Source: an uncultured Rhodospirillaceae bacterium (GTDB lineage Bacteria > Pseudomonadota > Alphaproteobacteria > Thalassobaculales > Thalassobaculaceae). From it: a stretch of DNA of 16,194 bases. Location: NCBI GenBank assembly GCA_937891725.1, contig CALAHL010000902.1, positions 1-16,194 on the forward strand. The letters run 5' to 3'. The notes beneath the pieces are model-generated. The model was not told the origin of the DNA, did not search any database, and saw only the letters and a program-made list of their open reading frames with translations. Within the stretch, counting starts at the first letter, position 1. Each line of letters opens with the position of its first letter. Made by a program: the position numbers and the translations under genes. This document shows positions 15,310 to 16,194 of this stretch, in pieces.

Positions 15310-15331
15310 CCGCCGCCCATCGGGGCGGCGG
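15310..15331 (-). terminator. GC-rich hairpin after dnaA, possible terminator
   Basis: CCGCCGCCC at 15310-15318 pairs perfectly with GGGCGGCGG at 15323-15331 around a four-base loop. On the minus strand the hairpin is followed by TTGTGTC, a poor U-tract. It lies 155 bases after the dnaA stop and 127 bases before the dnaN start. It could partially terminate dnaA transcripts, or insulate dnaN. Confidence 0.4.
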
Positions 15332-15404
15332 AACATGGCGCCTAAACTCGGTGCATTTCAGAGCCTTCTGCGGATATCGAAAAACACCGAATCGATAACA
15401 GCTT

Positions 15405-15413
15405 TTTATAGCA
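15405..15413 (-). promoter_or_regulatory. Weak candidate -10 element for dnaN
   Basis: On the minus strand the bases read TGCTATAAA, an extended -10 resembling TGnTATAAT. No good -35 lies 16-18 bases upstream, where a C-run occurs instead. The position, over 200 bases before dnaN and upstream of the GC-rich hairpin, makes it a tentative call. Confidence 0.25.
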
Positions 15414-15486
15414 TGAAACGCAGGGGGGGTGAGGATTTTTAAGTCTCCGGCCCGATCCGGGAATTGGGCGTTTTCAGCCTTGTCCG

Positions 15487-16194
15487 TCAGCTCTCGAGCA
15501 TCCGACGGAGCATGTCCACATCCTCGTCGAAATGACGGTCGGCGGCGCGCAATTCATCGACCTTTTTAACCGCATGCATCACCGTCGTATGGTCCCGTCC
15601 GCCGAACTTCCTGCCGATGTCCGGCAGGGAGCGTTGCGTCAGCTGCTTCGAGAGATACATGGCGATCTGCCGCGGCCGCGCCACCGCCCGGGAGCGTCGC
15701 GCGGAGTGCATCTCGGCAACCCGAATGTTGAAATGAGCGGCAACACGCTTCTGAATTTCCTCGATCGTGACCCGCTTGTCGTTCGCCTTGAGCAGGTCCT
15801 TGAGCGATTCAGCGGTCGACTCGAGGGTGATCTCACGTCCGACCAGCTGGGCATGGGCCGAAATTCGAATCAGTGCCCCCTCAAGCTCCCGCACATTCGA
15901 GGTGATCTTGTGGGCGAGGAATTCCAGTACCTTCGACGGGATCGGAACTGTCAGATCCTCGGCCTTCGACTGCAGGATTCCCAGCCTCAGCTCGTAGTCG
16001 GTCGGATGAATATCGGCCACCAGCCCCCACCCCAGTCGGGATTTCAGCCGGTCTTCCATCCCGTCCAAATCGTTCGGTGACTTGTCCGCCGAGATCACCA
16101 CCTGGCGGTTCTGATCCACCAATGCATTGAACGTGTGGAAAAACTCGTCCTGGGTGCTGTCTTTCCCGCTGATGAACTGAACATCGTCGATCAT
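15487..16194 (-). CDS. dnaA: Chromosomal replication initiator DnaA (C-terminal half; 5' end outside window)
   Basis: DnaA is the AAA+ initiator that binds DnaA boxes at oriC and opens DNA. The 235 visible residues begin inside the Walker B motif (MIDDVQF, with the two acidic residues at 3-4 of the fragment). The first methionine is therefore internal, and about half of the protein, including Walker A, is beyond 16194. Sensor 1 is at VVISADKSPNDL (about 32-43), the box VII arginine region at DRLKSRLGWG (48-57) and the sensor 2 arginine in SNVRELEGAL (99-108). Domain IV has the basic helix RSRAVARPRQIAMYLSKQLT (167-186) and the signature GGRDHTTVMHA (198-208). It heads the conserved dnaA-dnaN-recF-gyrB order. 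Confidence 0.98.
   Translation of the reverse strand: MIDDVQFISGKDSTQDEFFHTFNALVDQNRQVVISADKSPNDLDGMEDRLKSRLGWGLVADIHPTDYELRLGILQSKAEDLTVPIPSKVLEFLAHKITSNVRELEGALIRISAHAQLVGREITLESTAESLKDLLKANDKRVTIEEIQKRVAAHFNIRVAEMHSARRSRAVARPRQIAMYLSKQLTQRSLPDIGRKFGGRDHTTVMHAVKKVDELRAADRHFDEDVDMLRRMLES

Larger units (their letters stand above)
15184..15486 (-). other. dnaA-dnaN intergenic region
   Basis: This 303-base spacer holds no credible gene. Next to dnaN there is a small inverted repeat GATCGA/TCGATC at 15217-15233. A GC-rich perfect 9-bp hairpin lies at 15310-15331. The patch at about 15375-15420 is AT-rich compared with its surroundings and contains a TGCTATAAA extended -10 candidate on the minus strand and one GANTC site (15389-15393). 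I searched by eye for DnaA boxes of the TTATNCACA type on both strands and found none. The region is therefore more likely a terminator plus dnaN promoter than the replication origin. Confidence 0.6.

Noticed and set aside
15184..15486. Short Shine-Dalgarno-like GGAGGATG start on the minus strand before dnaN
   Set aside because: The GGAGG directly abuts the ATG with no spacing, and the frame closes after eight codons.
1..16194. Mobile elements, CRISPR arrays, tRNA or rRNA genes
   Set aside because: No transposase or integrase motifs, no regularly spaced repeats and no tRNA-like cloverleaf or rRNA segments were seen. All long frames belong to the listed genes or are their shadows.

Overview
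The window is a GC-rich chromosomal segment, densely coding, most likely from an alphaproteobacterium of the Rhodospirillales type. This is inferred from base composition, the style of the proteins and the gene order, not from a database search. It holds 14 genes, two of them running off the ends. I see no insertion sequence, prophage, CRISPR array, tRNA or rRNA. It is mostly core genome, so the unusual points are in leaders, intergenic structures and atypical active sites.

Region 1 (1-4655, all minus strand) is a cytochrome c maturation cluster transcribed ccmA-ccmB-ccmC-ccmD-ccmE-ccmF. CcmA and CcmB form the ABC module, CcmC loads heme onto the membrane-anchored chaperone CcmE with help from CcmD, and CcmF ligates heme to apocytochrome c in the periplasm. 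Overlapping starts and stops couple A/B, D/E and E/F. A 141-base hairpin-containing gap separates ccmC from ccmD, whose start codon is TTG. ccmF is cut by the window edge after 562 codons.

Region 2 (4656-8793) begins with a 375-base divergent intergenic region containing paired palindromes. It is followed on the plus strand by a family III CoA-transferase and a crotonase-fold protein that lacks both hydratase glutamates, probably co-transcribed. A convergent small two-helix membrane protein follows, ending inside a 13-bp inverted repeat, and then a divergent amidase-signature enzyme.

Region 3 (8794-10333) is ahcY, S-adenosylhomocysteine hydrolase of the short type. It has a good promoter candidate and a roughly 90-base leader. 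The leader contains an apparent intrinsic terminator with a competing fold, a possible attenuator or riboswitch, which is the most interesting observation here. A strong terminator follows the gene.

Region 4 (10361-16194, all minus strand) is the classic replication block dnaA-dnaN-recF-gyrB, in transcription order: initiator, sliding clamp, gap-repair protein and gyrase B subunit. dnaA is represented only by its C-terminal half. The 303-base dnaA-dnaN spacer has a GC-rich hairpin and a relatively AT-rich patch but no recognisable DnaA boxes.
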